Shown here: in pieces, positions 18,351 to 28,639 of the stretch
Numbering within the stretch: position 1 is the first letter of the stretch
How the letters are laid out: the number at the start of each line of letters is the position of its first letter
Assembly: GCF_002934365.1 (NCBI RefSeq)
Contig: NZ_PTIY01000015.1
Span: forward strand, 26,109 to 90,108
Source of the DNA: Methylobacter tundripaludum
GTDB taxonomy: Bacteria > Pseudomonadota > Gammaproteobacteria > Methylococcales > Methylomonadaceae
DNA length: 64,000 nt
Reading direction: 5' to 3'
The notes under the pieces: model-generated
What the model saw: the letters and a program-made list of their open reading frames with translations, nothing else
Database searches by the model: none
Told to the model about the DNA's origin: nothing
Translations under genes and position numbers: made by a program

Positions 18351-18619
18351 CTAATCTTTAATCAAGAAATACACATTAAAAATCCCAACAACCAATCCGG
18401 TAAACAATAAACTGAGCGTCCATCGCGTTGAGTAACCATCCAGCATACCGTCCAGCCAATGCCCCAAATAAACGCCGCCGATAACAGGCAATACCATGAC
18501 CAACCCCAGTGTGCCGATATAGACGGTTTGGGACAGCAGATTCGGCCGATCATGTTCGGCCTTTTTGATGCGTTTGATCTGGCTTTCGATTTTCTTTTTG
18601 AGGAGCTGTTGATTATTCA

Positions 18620-18623
<4 letters not shown>
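18351..18623 (-). CDS. atpQ: N-ATPase AtpI-like membrane protein
   Basis: A 90-residue protein with two membrane helices. The first has GTLGLVMVLPVIGGVYLGHWLDGML (AtpI-type G-x-x-x-G-x-x-LD) and the second FTGLVVGIFNVYFLI. In N-ATPase operons this position holds AtpQ, an AtpI relative thought to help c-ring assembly or ion supply. I chose the ATG at 18623, which overlaps the atpC stop (ATGA); the TTG at 18629 is less likely. The usual next gene, atpR, is absent. Confidence 0.82.
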
Positions 18624-20689
<2,066 letters not shown>

Positions 20690-21160
20690 TTAATCAAACA
20701 GTGCGTAGAGCGTTGTGAGATAACTTGTAACTAAATCATCGCCTTCGACTGGAGCCCATGGCGCCTGCTCTTCAGTTTTAATCGGAACAAATGGCCCGGC
20801 TTTAGCTTCAAAGAACACTGTTCCATTTTTCAGTGCGAGGACCGTGTGAAAAATACCGTAAGGAATGTCAACGCCAACAGTCTTGCCGCCTGCTTCCAAT
20901 GTTAGCTGTTGCTCAACGTTACCTGTTGAGTCGAAAACGATTAAGCCCAGTTTACCAGAAAGGCAAATTATAGTTTCCCCTTTGTTTGGGTCGTTATGCT
21001 TGTGTGGCCTGACATAGGAATTTGGCTCTATAGCATTCAATAATCGGTGCGCTTGAGCTTCACTGTTTTCATGAAAATTGCGGTTCTTACGACGGCGCGG
21101 GGACTCTATAGCCTCCAGACTAAGCTTTTGGAGCAGTTGCTGATCGAGGGGTGTAATCAT
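20690..21160 (-). CDS. WbuC-family cupin-fold metalloprotein
   Basis: A 156-residue cupin of the WbuC type. The N-terminal signature SPRRRKNRNFHENSEAQAHRLLNAIEPNSYVRPHKHND supplies the metal-binding histidines (RPHKH), with a later GIFHTVLAL histidine. WbuC genes often lie in polysaccharide loci with an unclear role; none is next to it here. It has a good match along its whole length. It is isolated between the N-ATPase operon and a remnant region. Confidence 0.88.
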   Translation of the reverse strand: MITPLDQQLLQKLSLEAIESPRRRKNRNFHENSEAQAHRLLNAIEPNSYVRPHKHNDPNKGETIICLSGKLGLIVFDSTGNVEQQLTLEAGGKTVGVDIPYGIFHTVLALKNGTVFFEAKAGPFVPIKTEEQAPWAPVEGDDLVTSYLTTLYALFD

Positions 21161-21317
21161 ACGTTTTGATCCTATCTTAATCTTCTCCGTGGATTAATTA
21201 AGATTCCAAAAATCAAAACTATATCATTTCTCGGCATCCACAGCTAATGCACTCACCTTGGGGTTTAGCGGCTTAAGCAATATTCAAAACATTTGCTCAA
21301 ACGATAGTACCCGTCAG

Positions 21318-21482
21318 CTAATAACCGGCTATAAGCGCTAAGCGCTTAACAACAAATCGCCGTGCGTTTTTGTCAGACTCGTAATATGGTCTAAATGGAA
21401 GCGTATCAAATTCATTAGCAAATATGGACTTAGCTTCATTCAGGTCGCCATCCTCTGCGCAAAAATGTGCGGAGGATGGCGA
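21318..21482 (-). pseudogene. C-terminal remnant of an unknown gene, joined to a hairpin repeat
   Basis: The frame ending at 21318 gives DGDLNEAKSIFANEFDTL...VVKRLALIAGY, which has normal protein character. Going upstream it runs directly into a perfect-looking hairpin (CGCCATCCTCTGCGCA...TGTGCGGAGGATGGCG, 21447-21482) and the repeat-like 'gaagctctagcttcgcgag', where the composition changes and no start is found. I read this as the end of a gene cut by a palindromic repeat. The family is unknown. Confidence 0.4.
21447..21482. repeat. GGATGGCG hairpin (REP-like)
   Basis: Inverted repeat with arms of about 16 bases (CGCCATCCTCTGCGCA and TGTGCGGAGGATGGCG, one mismatch) and a short loop. The CGCCATCC core is also in the hairpin element inside the SagB-like gene (25801-25817). 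Confidence 0.65.
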
Positions 21483-21559
21483 AGCTCTAGCTTCGCGAGA
21501 CGGGAAGTTAGAGCTTGGGAACGATAACACCGATGTGTGTTGTGTGCTTATTGGGCGTT

Positions 21560-22768
21560 CTACGAATACGTCGGCGCAAACGCCTGCTCAGGATTAGCCA
21601 CCGGCCCGTCACCCTCCCAATACGGCGACAGCTTGCGCAAGGTTGCCACAATACCGGGCATCACTTTCAATACCTCATCCACTTCATGCATCGTGTTATA
21701 GCGCGAAAACGAAAAGCGGATTGTGCCGTGCGCTGCGGTGTAAGGAATATCCATGGCCCGCATTACATGCGAAGGCTCCAAAGAGCCTGAAGTACACGCC
21801 GAACCGCTTGACGCCGCGATACCGGCTTTATTCAGCAGCATCAAAATCGACTCGCCTTCGATATATTCAAACGCGATGTCCGTGGTGTTGGGTAGGCGGT
21901 TGTACATGTCGCCGGTCACGAAACAATGCGGAATCTGTTCGGTAATGCCGCGTTCCAGGCGGTCGCGCATGGCTTTGACTTTGGTGTTTTCATATTCGAT
22001 ATGCGACAGCGCCAGTTCGCAAGCCTTGCCCAGGCCGACAATTGACGCGGTGTTTTCGGTTCCTGCCCGTCTGCCGCGCTCCTGATGTCCGCCGCGCAAC
22101 AACGGACGATAACGGGTGCCGCGGCGCAGGTACAAAACGCCGATGCCTTTGGGCGCATGCAGCTTATGGCCGGACAAAGACAGCATGTCGATCTTGGTGT
22201 CCTGCAACATCATCGGAATCTTGCCGACCGCCTGCACCGCGTCGGTATGGAACATCACGCCGGCCGCATTGGCCAAAGCCGCCATTTCGACGACCGGGAA
22301 AATGGTGCCGGTTTCGTTATTGGCCCACATTACCGACACTATCGCCACCTGGTCGGACAACAGTTTTTTGTAGGATTCCAGGTTCAAGCGTCCGGCTTTA
22401 TCGACCGGCATTCTGTGGATCGTGTAGCCTTCTTTTTCAAGGTAATCGCACAGGCTTAAAATCGCCGGATGCTCCACCGTGGTGGTGATGATTTCCTTCT
22501 TGTTCGGTTGCGCCTTGATCGCGGAAAGAATCGCCGTGGAATTGGATTCGGTGCCGCACGAGGTGAAAATGATTTCGGAGTCATGTTCGCAGCCGATCAA
22601 GGCTTGTACCTGTTGCCGGGCCTGTTTAAGGCCGCGCGCCACGCCATCGGCGAATTTGTGTATTGATGACGGATTGCCGTATTGCTCAAGGAAATAAGGA
22701 ATCATCACATCGACCACCGCAGGATCGACTTTGGTGGTGGCGTTGTTATCCAGATAAATGTCAGTCAT
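21560..22768 (-). CDS. nifS: Cysteine desulfurase, NifS type
   Basis: NifS removes sulfur from cysteine and passes it to the scaffold NifU. The 402-residue PLP enzyme starts [16 protein letters not shown], has the PLP lysine in SLSGHKLHAPKGIG and the catalytic Cys loop SSGSACTSGSLEPSHVM. The ATG at 22768 overlaps the nifU stop (TGATG), so translation is coupled; the GTG three bases earlier is less likely. The order iscA-nifU-nifS is a Nif-type Fe-S assembly operon, but no nitrogenase gene is in the window. Confidence 0.95.
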   Translation of the reverse strand: MTDIYLDNNATTKVDPAVVDVMIPYFLEQYGNPSSIHKFADGVARGLKQARQQVQALIGCEHDSEIIFTSCGTESNSTAILSAIKAQPNKKEIITTTVEHPAILSLCDYLEKEGYTIHRMPVDKAGRLNLESYKKLLSDQVAIVSVMWANNETGTIFPVVEMAALANAAGVMFHTDAVQAVGKIPMMLQDTKIDMLSLSGHKLHAPKGIGVLYLRRGTRYRPLLRGGHQERGRRAGTENTASIVGLGKACELALSHIEYENTKVKAMRDRLERGITEQIPHCFVTGDMYNRLPNTTDIAFEYIEGESILMLLNKAGIAASSGSACTSGSLEPSHVMRAMDIPYTAAHGTIRFSFSRYNTMHEVDEVLKVMPGIVATLRKLSPYWEGDGPVANPEQAFAPTYS

Positions 22769-23673
22769 CACGCCACCTCAATATTGACTAATTTTTTCAT
22801 TTCCGATGCCGGGACGACTTTAATAAATTCACCCATGACTTCCATCAGCCGTTGTTGAATGCCCGCGATCGTCATCGCCGCCATCTGGCAACCGTTACAC
22901 GCGCCGGTCATGTTGACGTAAGCGGTGTTGCCGATGACTTCGACCAGTTCCACGTCGCCGCCGTCGGCCATCAACGAAGGTCTTAGCGACTCCAGCACTT
23001 CCTCGATTTTTTTGATGCGTTGTAGATTGGTCAGCGGCGCTTTAACGGCCGCGATTTTTGCCGGAGCTTCAACCGGGGCGGCGGTCGGATCGAATTTCTC
23101 GCCCTTTTCGGCCAGCACTTTTTCCAGGATCGCTTCGATGTCTTCATGGCAAGCCGCGCAGCCGCCGCCCGCTTTGGTGAAGTTGGTGACGTCTTCAACG
23201 GTGCGCAATTTATTGGCCCAGACCATTTCCTCGATCATCACCGCATCAATCGCGAAACATTTGCAGATCAATGCGCCTTCTTCATGATCGTCTTTCCACT
23301 CTTCGCCGCGATAATTGGCGATTGCCGCTTGCAGCGCTTCGCGTCCCATGACCGAACAGTGCATTTTTTCCGGCGGCAAACCTTCCAGGTGATCGGCGAT
23401 ATCCTGGTTGGTCACTTTTAACGCTTCATCCAGCGTCATGCCTTTGATGATTTCGGTCAGCACCGATGACGACGCAATCGCCGAACCGCAACCGAAAGTT
23501 TGAAAGCCCGCCTCAAGGATTACTTCGCTCTCATCATCGACCTTCAAGGTCAACCGCAACGCATCGCCGCAACTGATAGAGCCCACTTCGCCTGTCGCGT
23601 TGGCGTCAACGACCGCGCCCGCATTTTTCGGGTTGAAAAAATGTTCTTTAACTTTGTCTGAATAGTCCCACAT
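22768..23673 (-). CDS. nifU: Fe-S cluster scaffold NifU, three-domain form
   Basis: NifU builds Fe-S clusters for target proteins. The 301 residues show all three domains. The N-terminal IscU-like part has Cys in [18 protein letters not shown] and HCSVMG. The middle [2Fe-2S] domain has CKCF and GGGCAACH. The C-terminal Nfu domain has [10 protein letters not shown]. Length is normal for full NifU (about 300), so this is the Nif and not the Isc scaffold. It lies between iscA and nifS in the same operon. Confidence 0.96.
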   Translation of the reverse strand: MWDYSDKVKEHFFNPKNAGAVVDANATGEVGSISCGDALRLTLKVDDESEVILEAGFQTFGCGSAIASSSVLTEIIKGMTLDEALKVTNQDIADHLEGLPPEKMHCSVMGREALQAAIANYRGEEWKDDHEEGALICKCFAIDAVMIEEMVWANKLRTVEDVTNFTKAGGGCAACHEDIEAILEKVLAEKGEKFDPTAAPVEAPAKIAAVKAPLTNLQRIKKIEEVLESLRPSLMADGGDVELVEVIGNTAYVNMTGACNGCQMAAMTIAGIQQRLMEVMGEFIKVVPASEMKKLVNIEVA

Positions 23674-23725
23674 GGCTTTTTTCCTCGGATTGAGTTTACT
23701 GGTGCGTTAAGAAGTCTCTGCTTAT

Positions 23726-23752
23726 GTCCTTTGGCAAGCTCAGGACGAGCGG
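23726..23752. repeat. CTTTGGCAAGCTCAGGACGA repeat copy
   Basis: A degenerate copy of the CTTCGACAAGCTCAGG interspersed repeat, between nifU and iscA. About 25 bases downstream a partial inverted partner (TTCGTGGCGGGCCATGAACGG) is present, as at 44190. Confidence 0.6.
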
Positions 23753-23810
23753 TCTGCGTTGATTTCGTTCGTGGCGGGCCATGAACGGAATCAACTTGTT
23801 CAGAGATTTC

Positions 23811-24167
23811 CTAAGAACAGGTTTTAGTTCCGGCACCTTCGGCACTGGTATTAAACGATGTGCCGCAAGCGCAACTTTTAGCCGCATTGGGGTTGGTAAA
23901 CTTGAATCCCGAACCGTCGATGCTGTCGAGAAAATCGACCGACATGCCGTCCAGCATCGGTAAACTGGCCGGATCGATAAACACTTTCACCTCGCCGCAA
24001 TCAATCACGGTATCCTCAGGTGTATGGCTGCCTTCGAGCTTCAAGCCGTATTGATAACCCGAGCAACCGCCGTCGGTGACTTCTATCCGCAGACCTGCCG
24101 TGGGCGTTTCCGAACTGGCAATAAAGCGGCCGACAGCGGTGATGGCCTTTTCTGTTAATGTAATCAT
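23811..24167 (-). CDS. iscA: HesB/IscA-family iron-sulfur assembly protein
   Basis: A-type carrier that takes Fe-S clusters from the scaffold to apoproteins. The 118 residues contain the three ligand cysteines: GGCSGYQYGL and SCACGTSF. I chose the ATG at 24167 because an AGGAGTG ribosome-binding site lies 8 bases before it; the upstream GTG at 24176 is inside that site. It is the first gene of the minus-strand iscA-nifU-nifS operon and starts divergently from the NifZ-like gene. Confidence 0.92.
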   Translation of the reverse strand: MITLTEKAITAVGRFIASSETPTAGLRIEVTDGGCSGYQYGLKLEGSHTPEDTVIDCGEVKVFIDPASLPMLDGMSVDFLDSIDGSGFKFTNPNAAKSCACGTSFNTSAEGAGTKTCS

Positions 24168-24369
24168 TTTATGCACTCCTGAATGTATGGCATCGTTCTT
24201 GTTAATACCTAAAGCAACCTGTATGCCATATCATTATTTAGATAGTAATGGCTTGTTTAATAAGGCGTTAACAAAACATCCACACAATAAACAATGTATT
24301 ATCAAACGGGTTTCAACCACATAACCAGCTGACAATGTAAGGTTTGCTACAAAACAAAGGAGATACGAA

Positions 24370-24633
24370 ATGAACGTAGAAGATTTAGAGTTAGGCGACG
24401 TCGTTTATGCGGCAAAGACGATTACCGATGATGGCTCAATACCCGGAGGCAGCGAAGGTGAAATATTGGCCGAAGCCGGAACCCGCGGTGTCATTACCCT
24501 GATCGGGCATGTGGAAGAAGAGCCGGATCGCAGCGTTTTTCTGGTACGCTTTGAAGACAAGGATATGAATCTGGGCAACCCGATTGGCTGCTGGCTTGAA
24601 GATTTGGCTATGGAGCCTAAGTTGGTTAATTAA
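24370..24633 (+). CDS. NifZ-like protein
   Basis: An 87-residue protein like NifZ, which assists maturation of the nitrogenase P-cluster. The core LGDVVYAAKTITDDGSIPGG, then AGTRGVITLIGHVEEEPDRSVFLVRFED, follows the NifZ pattern (GDxVxAxxxIxNDGSxPG..). AAAGGAGAT is a strong ribosome-binding site before the ATG. It is divergent from iscA-nifU-nifS. No nif structural genes are visible, so it may serve a nitrogenase encoded elsewhere or a general Fe-S role. Confidence 0.75.
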   Translation: MNVEDLELGDVVYAAKTITDDGSIPGGSEGEILAEAGTRGVITLIGHVEEEPDRSVFLVRFEDKDMNLGNPIGCWLEDLAMEPKLVN

Positions 24634-24647
24634 TATAGCTATAGAAA

Positions 24648-24780
24648 ATGGAACACAGATGCCAAAAGTAGGCGCCTCTAGGCGACACAGATTAAACGCT
24701 GATTAAAGCGCATAATAAACGGGGCTTCGGATTTCAAGAATCCGTTTAAAGTCGTCCGATCAGTATCATCCGTGTTCCAT
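24648..24780. repeat. MITE-like element with ATGGAACACNGATG terminal repeats
   Basis: About 133 bases bounded by ATGGAACACAGATG on the left and the complement of ATGGAACACGGATG on the right. It contains GCCAAAAGTAGGCGCC and ends in CATCCGTGTTCCAT. A larger relative is at 44069-44376. No coding capacity. The target duplication, if any, is unclear. Confidence 0.65.
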
Positions 24781-24847
24781 CAATTATAGTTAGCAGCCGC
24801 CAAGCAGTTACATGTAGATCGGACATGCAATGCTATCGATACCACAC

Positions 24848-24875
24848 CCGTTCGCCCTGAGCTTGTCGAAGGGCA
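24848..24875. repeat. Interspersed repeat copy TTCGCCCTGAGCTTGTCGAAGGG
   Basis: Complement orientation of the CCCTTCGACAAGCTCAGG repeat, about 30 bases before the SagB-like start. Confidence 0.7.
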
Positions 24876-24903
24876 TTTCGCGCTATGACTTGGATTTAAC
24901 CCA

Positions 24904-26595
24904 ATGAATAAACAAACCGAAACCGTCCTGAACTACCACAACCGCACCAAGCATAGCCTGGAGCGATACGCCAGAGGCCCTGAATCCATCGACTGGGAAG
25001 ACCAACCCGATCAATTCCGGCGTTTTTCCGGTTGCGAGATTGTCACGTTGCCCTTACCCGGAACCGGACTTGAACCGTTGTTCGCCGACCTGGACACCCC
25101 GGAAACAATACCGGCAAAACCGTTAAATCTGTCTAATGCCGGTTTATTGCTGGAATTGGCCTTCGGCCTGTCGGCATGGAAACAATTCGGCCCCAGCCGC
25201 TGGGCATTGCGCTGCAATCCTTCCAGCGGCAACCTGCACCCGACTGAGGCTTATCTGATCAGCGCCGGGAATACCTTTATCAAATCAGGCGTTTACCACT
25301 ATGTTAGTCACGATCACAGCCTTGAACAGCGTTGTCGGTTTTCCGACAATTCCTTAGATTCCGGCATGCTGATCGGCTTGTCATCAATCCATTGGCGTGA
25401 GGCCTGGAAATACGGCGAAAGAGCCTTCCGCTATTGCCAGCATGACATAGGTCATGCCTTGGGAGCGTTGCAATACGCGGCGACGGCGCTGGGCTGGTCG
25501 GTTGAGTTGCAGGCCGAATGGCCGGATGGCGACATCGCCAAGCTATTGGGGCTTGACCGGGATGATTTTAAAAAGCAGGAACATGAATCCCCCGATATGA
25601 TTTGCCGGATTCATACGCATGCCGACAGTAAGCCGTTAGACGCCAAGGCCCTGCTGGAAGCCGCGGTATCGGGAGACTGGTTCGGAAAAGCCGACAGCCT
25701 TCGCGCCTATCATATGTATAAATGGCCGGTCATCGATGAAGTCTCAGCCGCCGCAAGCAAACCGCGAACTGAAGAACCTGATTGGCAAACCACCCGACGA
25801 CCGCCAAGGATGGCGGCCGAGACTGCTCCCGGCAGTCCTCGGCATTTCCTCCATCCATGGAGGTCAGAAGTGTCGCAACCGGTAGGGAACCGGTGCGACC
25901 AGCCACTTATAAAATCCTCCTGCACCAAAACGGCAACGCAAATCATCCGCCAGCGCCGCAGCGCGCAGCAGTTTGACGGCAAAATGCCGCCGATGCCGCA
26001 GACCGATTTTTACCGGATGCTGGCCGCCGTCATGCCGACCACAGCCGCTTTCGAACTATGGCGCTGGCCGCCGAAAATCCACCTGTTTATTTTCGTCCAT
26101 CGCGTTGAAGGCTTAGTTCCCGGCATCTATGCGCTGCCAAGACATAACGATGCCCTTGAACCATTACAGGCCGCAACCCTGGCTGATTTTGACTGGCGGA
26201 AAATATCCGACGCTTTAGCGTTTTATCACTTGTATTCAGGCGATTGCAGGCAGATCGCCAAAACGCTGTCCTGCCATCAACCCATCGCCAGCGACAGCGC
26301 CTTCAGTATGGGAATGATTGCGGAATTTGGCGAAGTCATCGAAGCGGAGCCGTGGCTATACCGCCGCCTGTTCTGGGAGTGCGGCCTGATAGGCCAAACG
26401 CTGTATCTGGAAGCCGAAGCGGCAAGTCTTCGCGGCACAGGAATCGGCTGTTACTTTGATGACAGCATGCATGAGCTTTTAGGCATCAAGAATGATGAAT
26501 TCCAAAGCCTCTATCATTTTACCGTGGGCAAACCTTTGGAGGATAAACGGCTGGAAACGTTGCCGGCTTATGGGCATTTGGGCGATGTAGTGTAG
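24904..26595 (+). CDS. SagB/ThcOx-type nitroreductase-family dehydrogenase
   Basis: A 563-residue flavoenzyme-type protein. It holds two nitroreductase-like halves: residues ~1-270 (SAWKQFGPSRWALRCNPSSGNLHPTEAYL, with NPSSGNLHP as the FMN-region motif) and ~340-563 (QRRSAQQFDGKMP, and LFWECGLIGQTLYLEAEAASLRGTGIGCYFDD). Bases 25797-25917 between the halves are a hairpin repeat read through in frame (residues ~298-338). SagB-type proteins oxidise azolines in peptide natural products, but many, like this, are stand-alone and of unknown substrate. No peptide or cyclodehydratase gene is nearby. Confidence 0.85.
   Translation: MNKQTETVLNYHNRTKHSLERYARGPESIDWEDQPDQFRRFSGCEIVTLPLPGTGLEPLFADLDTPETIPAKPLNLSNAGLLLELAFGLSAWKQFGPSRWALRCNPSSGNLHPTEAYLISAGNTFIKSGVYHYVSHDHSLEQRCRFSDNSLDSGMLIGLSSIHWREAWKYGERAFRYCQHDIGHALGALQYAATALGWSVELQAEWPDGDIAKLLGLDRDDFKKQEHESPDMICRIHTHADSKPLDAKALLEAAVSGDWFGKADSLRAYHMYKWPVIDEVSAAASKPRTEEPDWQTTRRPPRMAAETAPGSPRHFLHPWRSEVSQPVGNRCDQPLIKSSCTKTATQIIRQRRSAQQFDGKMPPMPQTDFYRMLAAVMPTTAAFELWRWPPKIHLFIFVHRVEGLVPGIYALPRHNDALEPLQAATLADFDWRKISDALAFYHLYSGDCRQIAKTLSCHQPIASDSAFSMGMIAEFGEVIEAEPWLYRRLFWECGLIGQTLYLEAEAASLRGTGIGCYFDDSMHELLGIKNDEFQSLYHFTVGKPLEDKRLETLPAYGHLGDVV
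25797..25917. repeat. Multi-hairpin palindromic element inside the SagB-like gene
   Basis: Four hairpins in a row: CCGCCA-AGGA-TGGCGG (25801-25816), CCGAGACTGC...GCAGTCCTCGG (25817-25841), CCTCCATCCATGGAGG (about 25848-25863) and TCGCAACCGGT-AGGGA-ACCGGTGCGA (25873-25898). The frame stays open through all of them, so about 40 residues of repeat-encoded sequence separate the two nitroreductase halves. Confidence 0.75.
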
Positions 26596-27118
26596 GGTTG
26601 AGCAGAGATCATAAGTATGTTTGGAGTGCGGCATTTTTTAAAAACGCATGCCCAATTAGGTTGAGACAAGGCATAGATGCCCGTAGCAAAGTGTCCCCAT
26701 TGTCCAGACAAAAATTAAGATAGACCTCAGTTCACACTTCCAAATTGGGCCGAACAATGTCCACGCCACGGAGTCGGTGCGGATAAATTTGTGTTGCGGT
26801 TTACGGATATTCGGGCCGGGTGCCATGCCGACCAAGCCTCATTTCTGCATCAATCGCCGCACTCAACCTGGTATTTCTTCATGCGGCGCGAGCCATAACG
26901 CAATAATGCGAGTTCGTCCTTATTTGTTTCTTTTCACTCATGTTCAGTCTCTAATTTAGCTCGGGGCATCGCTTAAACTATTATCCGAATTTCGGGGCTA
27001 CTATGTTTAAGCTGCTTGCGCGAACTTTTTTGGTGTCCTTGATCGGTGTTCTCTGGTAATGTTTGTCCGCCTTTGTACGGCAAAGAAACTCATTCATTCA
27101 TCAACATAGAGACAATAA
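26596..27118. other. Intergenic region of 523 bases, no supportable gene
   Basis: Between the SagB-like gene and dedA. The sequence 26660-26780 looks like decayed coding or mobile-element DNA (scattered stops, biased codons) but I could not match it to a family. The short frame at 26777-26959 has no ribosome-binding site. It presumably contains the dedA promoter. Confidence 0.5.
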
Positions 27119-27739
27119 ATGCTACACGAAGTAATCAACTGGCTGGTCACAACTATCGGCGCTATGGGCTATATCGGTATTTTTTTGCTGATGGCGTTGG
27201 AAAGTTCGGTAGTGCCAATTCCCAGCGAAATCATCATGCCGCCGGCAGGTTATCTGGTGCAACAAGGGAAAATGAGCATGACTTTGGTCATACTCAGCGG
27301 CACTTTGGGCAGTCTGTTTGGCGCTTATCTGAATTATTTTGCCGCGCATTATTTGGGAAGACCGCTGCTACTCAAGTACGGACGTTATGTGTTCATAACC
27401 GAAGAGCATTTCCGTCGTGTTGAAGATTATTTTGCCAGCCATGGTGAAATCTCTACGTTTATTGGGAGACTGTTACCGGTTATCCGCCATTTGATTTCGC
27501 TGCCGGCAGGATTGGCGGGCATGAGCCACATCAAATTTTCTATTTATACATTGCTCGGCGCGTTCATCTGGGTATCCATTTTGACATGGATTGGCTATTT
27601 GTTGGGTCATAACGAAGACTTAATCAAGCAATACTCTCATCAAGTGATTATCGATGTGTTGGCGGCCAGCGTTGTTTTGGTGACGGCTTATATTTTTCTA
27701 CATCGCAGAAAGCTTGCCCGTATCCGAGCCGAAGAATAG
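27119..27739 (+). CDS. DedA-family membrane protein
   Basis: A 206-residue inner-membrane protein of the DedA family, now linked to lipid scrambling and envelope stability. It has PSEIIMPPAGYL after the first helix (ESSVVPIPSE), GSLFGAYLNYFAAHYLGRPLLLKYGRYVF, and FIGRLLPVIRHLISLPAGLAGM, all diagnostic. The C-terminus is positively charged. It is transcribed alone and converges on comF. Confidence 0.93.
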   Translation: MLHEVINWLVTTIGAMGYIGIFLLMALESSVVPIPSEIIMPPAGYLVQQGKMSMTLVILSGTLGSLFGAYLNYFAAHYLGRPLLLKYGRYVFITEEHFRRVEDYFASHGEISTFIGRLLPVIRHLISLPAGLAGMSHIKFSIYTLLGAFIWVSILTWIGYLLGHNEDLIKQYSHQVIIDVLAASVVLVTAYIFLHRRKLARIRAEE

Positions 27740-27865
27740 AAGATTCTTCGCTTACTGGTGCTCGGGGGCGCATATTTCATTCAGAGTATGTGGGCCGCCT
27801 GAATGTTTTGCATATCTTTTCAGCGCCGTTGGCGGCATATTGCCGATTTTTGGCGCTGATGCGAA

Positions 27866-28573
27866 TCAAGCCCTGGCGCACACCCAAACATCAACCCGGC
27901 CGACTCCGGCTTTTTTCAATACATAAGCCAATTCATGAGCTGTTGAGCCGGTGGTCATGACATCATCAAGTATCGCGATATGCCGTGCATGAATAGGCTT
28001 GATGACGGAAAAGGCGTTTTTCAGGTTTTTTTGGCGTTTTTTGGCGGGTAGCTGGGTTTGATGGGGCGTATCTCGGTGCCGACTGCAACTGGTTACATCT
28101 AACGGGATCTGTAATTCTTTGGCGACGGTTCTGGCGATTTCTATGGCTTGGTTGAAGCCGCGCTGGCGGTAACGGGTTTTATGCAGTGGAACCGGTAAAA
28201 TCAAGTCGGGGCGTTCTGCGGTTTGTTTCAGGTGGTCGGCCAGCAACATGCCGAGTAAGCGGGCGTTTTTGTAATTGGAGCTGAATTTCAAAGTGCCGAT
28301 CAGATGCCGGATAGCTCCCTGATGAATGAACGGAGCGTAAGTCTCGTCAAAGGCAGGTTGGCGGCTCAGGCAGCGGCCGCACAGCACGGGAGTGGTGACC
28401 GGCGTTTCCAGTATTTCCGCGCAGCGATAACAGCACAGATTATTTCTAGGCAAATGCGTGTAGCAAGAATGGCAGAGGTCGCGCGAATTGCATCCTGGAT
28501 TGCCGCACAAGATGCAGGTAGGCGGAAGCAAGTAATCCTGTATAATATTGATCCAGTTGTATACCATTTTCAT
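27866..28573 (-). CDS. ComF-family phosphoribosyltransferase-like protein
   Basis: A 235-residue protein related to ComF/GntX, needed for DNA uptake or use in several bacteria. An N-terminal zinc-ribbon-like set of cysteines (CILCGNPGC, CHSC, CCYRCAE, LCGRC; residues ~17-79) is followed by a PRTase fold with LILPVPLHKTRYRQRGFNQA and the PRPP loop AILDDVMTTGSTAHEL. It is divergent from bioB, a common neighbour arrangement in gammaproteobacteria. Confidence 0.92.
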   Translation of the reverse strand: MKMVYNWINIIQDYLLPPTCILCGNPGCNSRDLCHSCYTHLPRNNLCCYRCAEILETPVTTPVLCGRCLSRQPAFDETYAPFIHQGAIRHLIGTLKFSSNYKNARLLGMLLADHLKQTAERPDLILPVPLHKTRYRQRGFNQAIEIARTVAKELQIPLDVTSCSRHRDTPHQTQLPAKKRQKNLKNAFSVIKPIHARHIAILDDVMTTGSTAHELAYVLKKAGVGRVDVWVCARA

Positions 28574-28579
28574 TTGAAC

Positions 28580-28615
28580 AGGTTGACAAGATTATGAATT
28601 GTCTTTGTTTAAATA
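28580..28615 (+). promoter_or_regulatory. Possible bioB promoter with GACAA-N9-TTGTC dyad
   Basis: A TTGACA box (28583-28588) is followed by an AT-rich stretch (TTTAAAT near 28608). The palindrome GACAA-N9-TTGTC overlaps the -35 box. It could be an operator for a biotin repressor, but it does not look like a BirA site I know. Confidence 0.35.
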
Positions 28616-28639
28616 TTACCGTAACCGGAGCTTAACAGA

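Noticed and set aside
26777..26959. Small plus-strand frame before dedA
   Set aside because: No start signal and no family match.
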